From the NCBI GenBank assembly GCA_947455195.1, contig CANGMI010000001.1:186001-250000 (forward strand): a DNA stretch of 64,000 nt. The letters run 5' to 3'. Source of the stretch: Pseudomonadota bacterium (lineage in GTDB: Bacteria; Pseudomonadota; Gammaproteobacteria; Burkholderiales; SG8-39). The notes under the pieces are model-generated. The model worked only from the letters and a program-made list of their open reading frames with translations. It made no database searches and had not been told where the DNA came from. Of this stretch, positions 8,019-16,069 are shown piece after piece. Position numbers and translations under genes: made by a program. Position 1 is the first letter of the stretch; each line of letters starts with the position of its first letter.

Positions 8019-10124
8019 TTGTCATCCAAACCCCGACACACCCCCCCGTCAGGCGCTCGCAAAGGCGCGGCAAGGCGGCCCGCGGCCGCTGCGAAAAGCG
8101 CGTCGACCGAGTTCAAGCCGACCGGGGCGGCCGAGGTCGCCCCCGCCGGCGCCCCACCCGCTCGGCCGGGCGCCCCGGCGACTGCCCCGGCGCCTGCCCC
8201 TGCCGGCGCGCGCGCTGCACCCGCGCTACCGGAACCGGTGCTCGCACTCCTGCGACGGGCCGAAGGGTTCGCGGCGGCCAGCGACTGGAAGAACGCCAAC
8301 GCTGTCCTCGAGGCGCTGCTGGTCGAGCACCCCGATCAGGGGGCTGCCATCCTCCACTACGGGGTGGCACGGCTTCGTGCCGGGCACTTCGACCAGGCGG
8401 CCGAAGTGCTGCAGCAGTGCGTCACGCGCATGCCCGGTGAATCCAACGGCCACAAGCTTCTTGGCATCGCCCTCTTTCGCAAGGGCCAGCACGACGAGGC
8501 GCTGGCGAAGTTCGAGACGGCCACTTCACTGAATCCTCGGGATGGGGATACCTGGTTCTACTGGGCGCAGACGCTTGCCTCGAAGAAGGACTTCAACGGC
8601 GCCCTGGTCAAGATGTCAAAGGCGAATGCGGTACGCCCCGATCACGCGCCTTACCTGCACACCACGGGCACACTGCTCTCGCAGGCAGGTGCCGACAAGC
8701 GTGCGCTGCCCATCCTGTTCAAGGCGCTCGACCTCTCGCCCACCCTGTGGGCGGCTCGCATGACCCTCGCGCACGTGCTGATGCGACTGAATCGGCACAA
8801 GGAAGCGATCAGCCACTACGCCGAGGTCCTGCAGGATGCGCCCGACCGCGTCGACGTGCTCAGCAACATCGGCAACGCGTACGCTGCGACCGACCAGTAC
8901 GACACCGCTTTCGACTACCTGCAGCGTCTGGTAGTGCTGCATCCCGAAGATGCCGGCGCACACAGCAATCTGGCCAATCTGTACAGCAAGATGAATCGAT
9001 ACGAGGAGTCGGTCGCCTCGTACGAGAAGGCCCTGGAGTTGCGACCGAACTATCCCGAGGCACTCAACAATTTCGCGATCACGCTCAGGCGCCTCAACCG
9101 GACCGACGAATCGATCAAATACCTCGAGCGTGCGATCGAGCAGCGAGAAGGCTTTCCCGATGCCAACTGGAACCGCGCCTTGTCGCTCCTGCTGGCCGGT
9201 CGTCTGGAAGAAGGCTTCGAGGCTTACGAGTGGCGCTGGCGCGGCGCGGTCAAGGAATTGCGTCCGCGAAAGCTCAACGCGCCCATCTGGAAAAAGGGCG
9301 ACTCCATTGCGGGCAAGCGCCTGTTGATCCACTCGGAGCAAGGCCTGGGTGATCACATCCAGTACATGCGGTTCATGCCGCAACTGCGCGCCCTGGGCGC
9401 ACAACCGATCATGGAGATTCCCGAACCGCTTCTCGCCATCTGCGAGGACTTCGACCCGGCAGTCGAATGGACCGAACGCGGAGCGAAGAAACTGCCGCCC
9501 TTCGACCTCTTCGTGCCGATGATGTCGATCACGCATCTGCTGGGCACGAACCTGAACAACATACCCATGGCTGACGGGTACTTCAGGACGCGGCCTGCCA
9601 AGGTTGCGCACTTTCGGGCGCAGCTGGCCGATCTGCCGGGCCTGAAGGTGGGGCTGGTCTGGTCAGGCAACCCGAAGCACATGAATGACCGCAATCGGTC
9701 ACTTTCACTCGCGCCGATGCTCACGGCGTTCGGCCCCAGCGGTGCGCACTTCATCTCGGTGATGAAGGAAGTACGTCCCACCGACCGCCAGCATATGGAT
9801 GCCACGGGTGTCGTTCGTGATTTCAGCGCCCAGTTGAATGACTTCACCGATACGGCCGCCCTGATCGAATCACTCGACGTCGTCATCAGCGTCGACACGT
9901 CGGTCGCGCACATTGCCGGGGCCATCGGACGCCCGGTGTGGATGCTGCTACCCTTCTCGCCGGACTGGCGCTGGATGAATGACCGCAGCGACACGCCCTG
10001 GTATTCGAGCATGCGCCTGTACCGACAGACCAGCCCCCACGACTGGGACAGCGCCCTGGCGAGCGCGGCCGCAGACCTCGTGAAGCTGGCACACGCGAAG
10101 GGACGGGTTGCCGAACCCGCATGA
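8019..10124 (+). CDS. TPR protein with GT9-like glycosyltransferase domain
   Basis: About 701 residues from a TTG at 8019, chosen because AGGA lies 11 bases upstream; a TTG at 7782 is the alternative. Residues 1-70 are an Ala/Pro-rich linker. Residues about 75-400 are roughly ten tetratricopeptide repeats, with canonical motifs such as YEKALELRPNYPEALNNFA. Residues about 430-695 resemble the heptosyltransferase-like GT-B fold: HSEQGLGDHIQY early, GLVWSGNP in the middle, and SVDTSVAHIAGAIGRPVW near the end. Such fusions are predicted protein or polysaccharide glycosyltransferases. It overlaps the protease gene downstream by ATGA and is divergent from the giant adhesin, which is a plausible acceptor; that link is inference. 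Confidence 0.8.
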   Translation: MSSKPRHTPPSGARKGAARRPAAAAKSASTEFKPTGAAEVAPAGAPPARPGAPATAPAPAPAGARAAPALPEPVLALLRRAEGFAAASDWKNANAVLEALLVEHPDQGAAILHYGVARLRAGHFDQAAEVLQQCVTRMPGESNGHKLLGIALFRKGQHDEALAKFETATSLNPRDGDTWFYWAQTLASKKDFNGALVKMSKANAVRPDHAPYLHTTGTLLSQAGADKRALPILFKALDLSPTLWAARMTLAHVLMRLNRHKEAISHYAEVLQDAPDRVDVLSNIGNAYAATDQYDTAFDYLQRLVVLHPEDAGAHSNLANLYSKMNRYEESVASYEKALELRPNYPEALNNFAITLRRLNRTDESIKYLERAIEQREGFPDANWNRALSLLLAGRLEEGFEAYEWRWRGAVKELRPRKLNAPIWKKGDSIAGKRLLIHSEQGLGDHIQYMRFMPQLRALGAQPIMEIPEPLLAICEDFDPAVEWTERGAKKLPPFDLFVPMMSITHLLGTNLNNIPMADGYFRTRPAKVAHFRAQLADLPGLKVGLVWSGNPKHMNDRNRSLSLAPMLTAFGPSGAHFISVMKEVRPTDRQHMDATGVVRDFSAQLNDFTDTAALIESLDVVISVDTSVAHIAGAIGRPVWMLLPFSPDWRWMNDRSDTPWYSSMRLYRQTSPHDWDSALASAAADLVKLAHAKGRVAEPA

Positions 10125-10972
10125 GCAACCCTCGTCAACGCCCGGGCCTGAGGGCCCTGCACCGAGGGTTGCAATGGATGGCGGTGGCCCTGCTCGCTGT
10201 CGCGTACGCGCCCGCATGGTCGCAGACGCCATCTGCGGTCACGGGCCAGCCCGCAACACCGGGTAGTGTGCAGCGCGCCAGTCGGGGCACCGGCTTCTTC
10301 GTGAGTGCCGATGGCCTGCTCATCACGGCCGCGCACGTCGTTCGCGACCATGACCTGCTGCGCGTCGTGATCGACGGTCGGCAGGTGCGGGCGATCCTGC
10401 TGCGTGAAGACCGCGCGCGTGACCTCGCCTTGCTCAAGGTCGATCGCTCACCCGTGCCCTACCTCAACCTGGGCTACTCCGACAACGTGCCGGTAGGCCT
10501 TGAGATCTACACCATCGGCTACCCGCAGCTGAGCAACCCGATGCGAAGCCACCCGCGCTTTTCCAACGGGATTCTCAGCGCCGACACCGGTCTGAACGAG
10601 AGCCCCGACTACTTCCAGTTCAGCGCACCCACCGAATCGGGCAATTCGGGCAGCCCCTTGCTGGCAGGCGACCTCTCGGTGGTGGGCATCGTGCTGTCCA
10701 AGCTCAAGGTGAAGGAGACCGACCTCACCCGCGGCGACATTCCCCAGAACGTCAACTTTGCCCTGAAGTCGGCCCACATCGCGGCGCTACTCCAGTCGAT
10801 CGGCGGGCCGTCTCCGCCATTCCGCTCGATCGACCCGCGCAGCGATCGCAAGCCCTTCGAAGTCTTTCAGAACGCCTGGCGCGCAGTCGTGCCCGTGCTG
10901 GCTGCCAATGCCAATCTGCCTCAGGGAACGGTCAGTGCCCCCGAGAACGCCCCCGGCGAGATCAGGCCCTGA
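10121..10972 (+). CDS. secreted trypsin-like serine protease (S1C, no PDZ)
   Basis: 283 residues. The start overlaps the upstream TPR gene by ATGA. An N-terminal hydrophobic segment ending at AWSQ (residue 35) looks like a Sec signal peptide, placing the enzyme in the periplasm or outside. The catalytic triad is visible: His72 in TAAHVV, Asp101 in RARDLALLKV and Ser176 in GNSGSP. Unlike DegP there is no PDZ domain after the protease core, only a short tail. The coupling suggests a shared role with the glycosyltransferase, for example processing or quality control of the neighbouring surface protein; that role is inference. Confidence 0.85.
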   Translation: MSNPRQRPGLRALHRGLQWMAVALLAVAYAPAWSQTPSAVTGQPATPGSVQRASRGTGFFVSADGLLITAAHVVRDHDLLRVVIDGRQVRAILLREDRARDLALLKVDRSPVPYLNLGYSDNVPVGLEIYTIGYPQLSNPMRSHPRFSNGILSADTGLNESPDYFQFSAPTESGNSGSPLLAGDLSVVGIVLSKLKVKETDLTRGDIPQNVNFALKSAHIAALLQSIGGPSPPFRSIDPRSDRKPFEVFQNAWRAVVPVLAANANLPQGTVSAPENAPGEIRP

Positions 10973-10985
10973 CCGTCAGCCTTGC

Positions 10986-11618
10986 TCAGTGCAGGATACG
11001 AACCGGCGCCGCCGTATCTGCCTCGGCCGTCGGGGCCGCAGGCGCGGTCCGCCAGGCACCGCGATCGACATTGACCTCGATGGCCGCCAGAAACCCCTGG
11101 AGTTCGGCGCGATTGAAGATCAGTCGTGCACGACCCACGCCCTGCAGATCGGCGAAGATCAGTGCCAGGGCCTCGCCCAGCGTACGCAATCGAACCGACG
11201 CAATCAGACAAGGCACGACGGCCGGCGGTGCCGCAGCCTCTGCCGGCTCGAGCGCAGCCCCTGCCACCGATGTCCTGGTCTTCAGCGCAGCCGCCACCGA
11301 CCCGAACTTGAGTGTCGACTGGGCATAGCGGCGCTGCGCTTCAAGCCGCGCCGCGACAACCCTGGCATCGAGTCCTTCGGCACGCGCAGCCGCTCCCGCC
11401 AGCGATTCCGCACGCTGCCCCAACTGCTTCAGGAGACGCAAGGTCAGCGCACGAGTCAGGTGGAAGAGCGCAAGCTCCCCCGCCGGATCGAGTTCACCGG
11501 ACAAGGTCAGGCGATCTTCAACCGGGTCGTATCCCAGCATCGCCTTTCTGAGCGCGGGCGAACGAGGCTGAGCGGCCTGTGCGGCAGGGGCCTCCTCGGG
11601 CTTGGCCGCATCGGTCAT
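10986..11618 (-). CDS. uncharacterised protein coupled to riboflavin synthase
   Basis: 210 residues, rich in Ala and Leu, with no signal peptide or clear membrane segment. An amphipathic helical stretch (ELALFHLTRALTLRLLKQL) lies near residues 48-66. The start codon overlaps the stop of ribE (ATGA at 11615-11618), so it is probably translated with riboflavin synthase. I do not recognise the family. Both N- and C-termini look disordered (Ala/Pro/Glu-rich). The gene faces the protease gene tail to tail with 13 bases between them. Confidence 0.7.
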   Translation of the reverse strand: MTDAAKPEEAPAAQAAQPRSPALRKAMLGYDPVEDRLTLSGELDPAGELALFHLTRALTLRLLKQLGQRAESLAGAAARAEGLDARVVAARLEAQRRYAQSTLKFGSVAAALKTRTSVAGAALEPAEAAAPPAVVPCLIASVRLRTLGEALALIFADLQGVGRARLIFNRAELQGFLAAIEVNVDRGAWRTAPAAPTAEADTAAPVRILH

Positions 11619-12199
11619 CGATTGAGCATCCGCTCGCAGTAACGGGCAATCATGTCGACCTCCAGATTCACACGCGCACCCGGCGAGAGTGTGCCCAGGG
11701 TCGTGACCGAAAGCGTGTGCGGGATCAGATTGATCTCGAATCGTGCCCCTTCAACCCGGTTGACGGTAAGACTCGTGCCCTGAATGCAGATCGAGCCCTT
11801 GCGTGCGATGTAGCGCGCAAGGCTCTCGGGTGCATCGATCACGAGGCGCATGCTCTCGCCGACGGCATCAAAGGCTACCACCTCACCGACCCCATCGACA
11901 TGCCCGGACACCAGATGGCCGTCGAGCCGATCGGCCAGACGCAAAGACTTCTCGAGATTGACAGCACCGGGCTGACCAAGCCCGGCCGTGCAGTCGATGG
12001 TTTCCTGCGAAACGTCGGCATCGAAGGATCTCGAGTCAAACCGGATGGCCGTGAGACAGCAGCCATTCACGGCAATGCTGTCACCCAAAGCCACATCGCT
12101 CATGTCGAGCGAGCCGACGGCAATCGTGAGACGCAACCCCTGGTCGGTAGGAAGAACGCGATCGATCTGGCCGACCGCGGCGACAATGCCGGTAAACAT
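11615..12199 (-). CDS. ribE: riboflavin synthase alpha chain
   Basis: 194 residues, close to the usual 200. It catalyses the dismutation of two 6,7-dimethyl-8-ribityllumazine molecules to riboflavin in the cytoplasm. The hallmark N-terminus MFTGIVAAVG is present, and the two lumazine-binding repeats are recognisable: GDSIAVNGCCLTA with HLVSGHVDG, and the second-domain GTSLTVN followed by NLIPHT. It lies downstream of ribD and nrdR, a typical betaproteobacterial vitamin B2 arrangement. About 140 bases separate it from ribD; I looked there for an FMN riboswitch and saw none. Confidence 0.96.
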   Translation of the reverse strand: MFTGIVAAVGQIDRVLPTDQGLRLTIAVGSLDMSDVALGDSIAVNGCCLTAIRFDSRSFDADVSQETIDCTAGLGQPGAVNLEKSLRLADRLDGHLVSGHVDGVGEVVAFDAVGESMRLVIDAPESLARYIARKGSICIQGTSLTVNRVEGARFEINLIPHTLSVTTLGTLSPGARVNLEVDMIARYCERMLNR

Positions 12200-12342
12200 G
12201 CGTATGAATCTCCGTGATCTGGAATGAGCCTCGCGCGAAGGTTTCCTCGCCTCGCTCTCGGGATGATGATGCCACGGGCCAGCCCGACCGCGGAGACGTC
12301 TGCGAGGTTGCGGGTCATTGCCCCGCGCCGTCGCGTCATACC

Positions 12343-13464
12343 TCAGCCCTGAGAGGCCGGATGCACGCGGGCAATGATGCGAAGGTCCTCATCGAAGCGG
12401 CGCACATCGGTGAATTCGAGCCGCACCTTGCCTGCCATCGTTTGCAGTTCGGGCAGTGCGAACATGCCGCGGCCGGTATCCCCGATGATCGAGGGGGCAA
12501 CATACACCACCAGTTCGTCGATGAGCCCTGCACGAAGCAACGAACCATTGAGCCGCGTGCCCGCTTCGACATGCACTTCACTCAAGCCGCGACGACCCAG
12601 TTCGTACACGAGATGGGACAACTCGACCTTGCCGCGGGCATCGGGCAGGCAGAGCAGTTCGACACCCCGTTCGCGCAGCGCAGCCTCACGCCGCGCATCG
12701 GCACTCGCCATCGCGACGAGCACGGGCCCCGCCCCTTCGGTTGCGAGAATGCGCGCCGCAGGATCGATTTCGAGCCGGCTGTCGACGATGATCCGAAGCG
12801 GCTGACGCTCGGTCGGCACCTCCCGCACATTGAGAACCGGATCGTCATCGCGCACGGTTCCGATCCCGGTCAGGACCGCATCGGCACGGGCACGCCAATG
12901 ATGTCCGTCGGCACGCGCGGCCGGCCCGGTGATCCACTGACTGAGGCCGTTGGCAAGGGCCGTACGACCATCGAGTGTGGCAGCGAGCTTCATGCGCATC
13001 CAGGGCCTGCCACGGGTCACGCGCGAGATGAATCCCGGGTTCAAGGCACGCGCCTCGCTTTCGAGGAGACCAGACTCGACCTCGATGCCCGCCTCGCGCA
13101 AGCGAGCGGCGCCCCCTGATGCGATCGGGTTGGGGTCAGCCATGGCGGCGACCACCCTGGCGACCCCGGCGCGAATGAGGGCGTCAACACAAGGCGGCGT
13201 GCGTCCGAAATGATTGCACGGCTCGAGTGTCACGAAGGCCGTGGCTCCCGCCGCCGCCGCGCCGGCAGCAGCAATGGCCGCCACTTCGGCATGCGCTTCG
13301 CCCGGACGCACGTGAAAGCCTTCGCCAACGATCGTGCGTGCCCCCGCATCACCTTTCACGAGCACGCAACCGACCCGAGGATTGGGCGCCGTGGAGTACA
13401 GCGCCCGCTCGGCGAGCGCGAGTGCCCGGCGCATGAAGCCCTCGTCTTCGGTGCTGAAGGCCAT
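12343..13464 (-). CDS. ribD: bifunctional riboflavin deaminase-reductase
   Basis: 373 residues from the ATG at 13464. A TTG at 13488 would overlap nrdR and adds residues without family support. The N-terminal deaminase domain has the zinc site: HAEVAAI and, further on, TLEPCNHFGRTPPC. The C-terminal reductase domain starts near residue 150 (RPWMRMKLAATLDGR) and has the late VHVEAGTRLNGSLL segment. It converts the GTP cyclohydrolase product to the ribitylamino pyrimidinedione in two steps. Only 4 bases separate it from nrdR, so the two are likely co-transcribed. Confidence 0.96.
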   Translation of the reverse strand: MAFSTEDEGFMRRALALAERALYSTAPNPRVGCVLVKGDAGARTIVGEGFHVRPGEAHAEVAAIAAAGAAAAGATAFVTLEPCNHFGRTPPCVDALIRAGVARVVAAMADPNPIASGGAARLREAGIEVESGLLESEARALNPGFISRVTRGRPWMRMKLAATLDGRTALANGLSQWITGPAARADGHHWRARADAVLTGIGTVRDDDPVLNVREVPTERQPLRIIVDSRLEIDPAARILATEGAGPVLVAMASADARREAALRERGVELLCLPDARGKVELSHLVYELGRRGLSEVHVEAGTRLNGSLLRAGLIDELVVYVAPSIIGDTGRGMFALPELQTMAGKVRLEFTDVRRFDEDLRIIARVHPASQG

Positions 13465-13468
13465 GGGG

Positions 13469-14011
13469 TCAGTTGGGCTTGCCGCCAATCTTGGGCAGTA
13501 CCGGCAAGGACGTGCGGAGCCGCTTCACGGCCGGGCGCTGGACATCGGGACGCTGCCCGCCAGGGCGCTTCACCTCGAGCACCTTGTCGCGAAAATCGTC
13601 AACCCGCTGGAAGTCCTCGTAGACGGACGCAAACCGGATGTAAGCCACATCGTCCATCTTCTTCAGTTCCCGCATCACCATCTCGCCGATGGCACGCGAA
13701 CTGACCTCGCGCTCGCCCGAGGCGAGGAGTTTCTGCTCGACACGCGTGACGGCCGCATCGATGTACTCGGTCGGTACCGGACGCTTGTGCAGAGCCCTCA
13801 CAAAGCCGGTGTGCAACTTGGCATGATCGAACGGCGTGCGGTACCCACTCGACTTCACCACCACAGGCATCTGCAGCTCGGTGCGCTCGTAGGTCGTGAA
13901 GCGCTTGTCGCAATCGTCACACTTGCGCCGTCTGCGCACGCTCTCGCCATCATCGGCGATGCGCGAATCGATGACCGACGTGGCGGCCGACTTGCAGAAG
14001 GGGCATCGCAT
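13469..14011 (-). CDS. nrdR: transcriptional repressor NrdR
   Basis: 180 residues. The N-terminal zinc ribbon is visible as CPFC and CDDC, followed by the ATP-cone domain (VVVKSSGYRTPFDHAKL to VYEDF). NrdR senses ATP/dATP and represses ribonucleotide reductase genes. The C-terminal 30 residues (Pro/Lys/Arg-rich) extend beyond the usual 150-160 residue length. It sits between glyA and ribD, a common order. No nrd genes are in this window. Confidence 0.96.
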   Translation of the reverse strand: MRCPFCKSAATSVIDSRIADDGESVRRRRKCDDCDKRFTTYERTELQMPVVVKSSGYRTPFDHAKLHTGFVRALHKRPVPTEYIDAAVTRVEQKLLASGEREVSSRAIGEMVMRELKKMDDVAYIRFASVYEDFQRVDDFRDKVLEVKRPGGQRPDVQRPAVKRLRTSLPVLPKIGGKPN

Positions 14012-14044
14012 GGTGCGTGGGCTCCTGGCGCGAGGGCTGGCCGC

Positions 14045-15295
14045 TCAGCCAGCCTGGTAGACCGGAAAGCGTGCACACAGGGCGCGCACATCGTCGGCCA
14101 CCCGCGCGAGGGTGGCTTCATCGGTCGGGGCCTCGAGCACATCGGCGATGAGGTTGGCCACCTGGCGACACTCGGCCGTGCCGAATCCGCGGGTGGTAAT
14201 GGCCGGCGACCCCACACGCACGCCGCTGGTGACCATGGGCTTCTGCGGGTCATTGGGGATGGCGTTCTTGTTGAGCGTGATGTGGGCGCGCCCGAGCGCC
14301 CCTTCGGCGTCCTTGCCGGTGATGTTCTTGGGCCTCAGATCGACCAGGAACACATGCGAGTCGGTGCCGCCCGAGACGATGCGCAGCCCGCGTTCGGTGA
14401 GGGTGGTCGCCAGTTGGCGGGCATTGGCCAGAACCTGACCCTGATAGGCGCGGAATTCGTCGGTAGCCGCTTCGCGAAAGGCCACCGCCTTGGCGGCGAT
14501 CACGTGCATCAGCGGCCCGCCCTGAATACCCGGGAAGATCATCGAGTTCACGGCCTTCTCGTGTCGGGCGAGGGCCAGAATCAGGCCGCCACGCGGTCCG
14601 CGCAGCGTCTTGTGTGTGGTGCTGGTGACAAAGTCCGCAATGCCCACCGGACTCGGGTAGACGCCCGCCGCGATGAGACCCGCGTAGTGCGCCATGTCGA
14701 CGAGGAGCCAGGCGCCGACCGAGTCGGCGATGGCGCGAAATCGCGCCCAGTCGATCACTCGCGAATAGGCCGACGCACCCGCCACGATCATCTTCGGGCG
14801 GTGCTCGGCCGCCAGTCGCTCGACTGCCTCGTAGTCGATGCGCTCATCGTCGCCGAGGCCGTACCCGATGCCGCGGTAGATCTTGCCCGACAGATTGACG
14901 CTCGCACCATGGGTGAGGTGCCCGCCGTGCGCGAGTGACATGCCGAGAATGGTGTCACCGGGTTGCAACATCGCGGCGTACACAGCCTGATTGGCTTGCG
15001 AACCCGAGTGAGGTTGCACGTTGGCCATGTCGGACCCGAAGAGCGCCTTCAGCCGGTCGATGGCGAGTTGCTCGGCGACATCGACATGCTCGCAACCGCC
15101 GTAATAGCGGCGCCCCGGGTAGCCTTCAGCGTACTTGTTGGTGAGGCACGAGCCCTGTGCCGCCATGACGGCCGGACTGGTGTAGTTCTCCGATGCAATC
15201 AACTCGAGATGATCTTCCTGCCGGTGCCTTTCGGCCGCAATGACGGCGGCTATTTCAGGATCGACGGCGGCGAGGGTCTGGCTGCTGGAGAACAT
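14045..15295 (-). CDS. glyA: serine hydroxymethyltransferase
   Basis: 416 residues from the ATG at 15295; AAGG lies about 8 bases upstream, so this start is preferred over the GTG at 15301. It is the PLP enzyme interconverting serine and glycine with tetrahydrofolate. The N-terminal [11 protein letters not shown], the [14 protein letters not shown] segment with the PLP-binding lysine, and the full length are all typical. The roughly 100 bases upstream are AT-rich and probably hold the promoter. Confidence 0.97.
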   Translation of the reverse strand: MFSSSQTLAAVDPEIAAVIAAERHRQEDHLELIASENYTSPAVMAAQGSCLTNKYAEGYPGRRYYGGCEHVDVAEQLAIDRLKALFGSDMANVQPHSGSQANQAVYAAMLQPGDTILGMSLAHGGHLTHGASVNLSGKIYRGIGYGLGDDERIDYEAVERLAAEHRPKMIVAGASAYSRVIDWARFRAIADSVGAWLLVDMAHYAGLIAAGVYPSPVGIADFVTSTTHKTLRGPRGGLILALARHEKAVNSMIFPGIQGGPLMHVIAAKAVAFREAATDEFRAYQGQVLANARQLATTLTERGLRIVSGGTDSHVFLVDLRPKNITGKDAEGALGRAHITLNKNAIPNDPQKPMVTSGVRVGSPAITTRGFGTAECRQVANLIADVLEAPTDEATLARVADDVRALCARFPVYQAG

Positions 15296-15397
15296 GATCA
15301 CCTTCAGACAAAAGTCTTCAAGATCAACAGTTTACCATAAAGAACATCAACACATGCATGGCAAGTCAAAGATCAACCCACTGATTCAAAAGGGTTT

Positions 15398-16069
15398 TCA
15401 GACCAGATCGTCACGACCCTGAAGCGTCTCGAGATGTCCGGTGTCTCCCCAGACCTGCAACTGCCACTGCCCCTGTGCCCAGCGAAACCGGTTGATGCTT
15501 GCATTGTCGAGCCGGTAATCGCGCGGCGCATCGAGCGGCATCGACAGGACCTGACGGTATACCAGGCCCACCACGCCGCCATGCGTCACGATCAGGATAC
15601 GTTCGCCCCGGTGGGCACTCGCAATCGCCTCGAGGGCCGGCATCACGCGCGCCTGAAAGGCGCGCGTGCTCTCGCCGCCGGGCGGCACGAAGTCGGGGTC
15701 GCGCGAATGAAACCGGGCGTGCAAGTCAGGGTGCCGGCCACGCAGTTCATGCCAGGTAAGCCCCTGCAAGTCGCCGTAATGACGCTCGCGAAGTCGGCGA
15801 TCGGCCAGCACCGCAAGGCCACAGCGCTCGGCAACGGCCTGTGCCGTCAGGAGCGCTCGCCCCTGGTCACTCGAATAGATATGCGAGGGTGGGTCAGCCT
15901 CGAACGCGGCTGCGAGTGCCTGTGCCTGCGCAAGGCCGCGCAGTGTCAGCGGGCTGTCCCGGTCGCCCTGCATGCGCCCCTCACGATTCCAGACGGTTTC
16001 CGCGTGACGTACCAGACTCACCCACGTCATCTCGTCGTGCGGGTCGATCGCGGGATCGGCAGCGGTCAT
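15398..16069 (-). CDS. histidine phosphatase family protein
   Basis: 223 residues. The catalytic RHG-type motif appears as LVRHAETVWNREGRMQG near the N-terminus, and a second catalytic histidine as ILIVTHGGV near residue 155. This is the phosphoglycerate-mutase-like fold; members include cofactor-dependent phosphoglycerate mutases and general phosphatases, so the substrate is open. The start overlaps the stop of the M61 peptidase gene by ATGA, indicating co-translation. Confidence 0.9.
   Translation of the reverse strand: MTAADPAIDPHDEMTWVSLVRHAETVWNREGRMQGDRDSPLTLRGLAQAQALAAAFEADPPSHIYSSDQGRALLTAQAVAERCGLAVLADRRLRERHYGDLQGLTWHELRGRHPDLHARFHSRDPDFVPPGGESTRAFQARVMPALEAIASAHRGERILIVTHGGVVGLVYRQVLSMPLDAPRDYRLDNASINRFRWAQGQWQLQVWGDTGHLETLQGRDDLV

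Noticed and set aside
12200-12342. FMN riboswitch upstream of ribE
   Set aside because: None of the conserved RFN element segments could be found on the minus strand in this gap.
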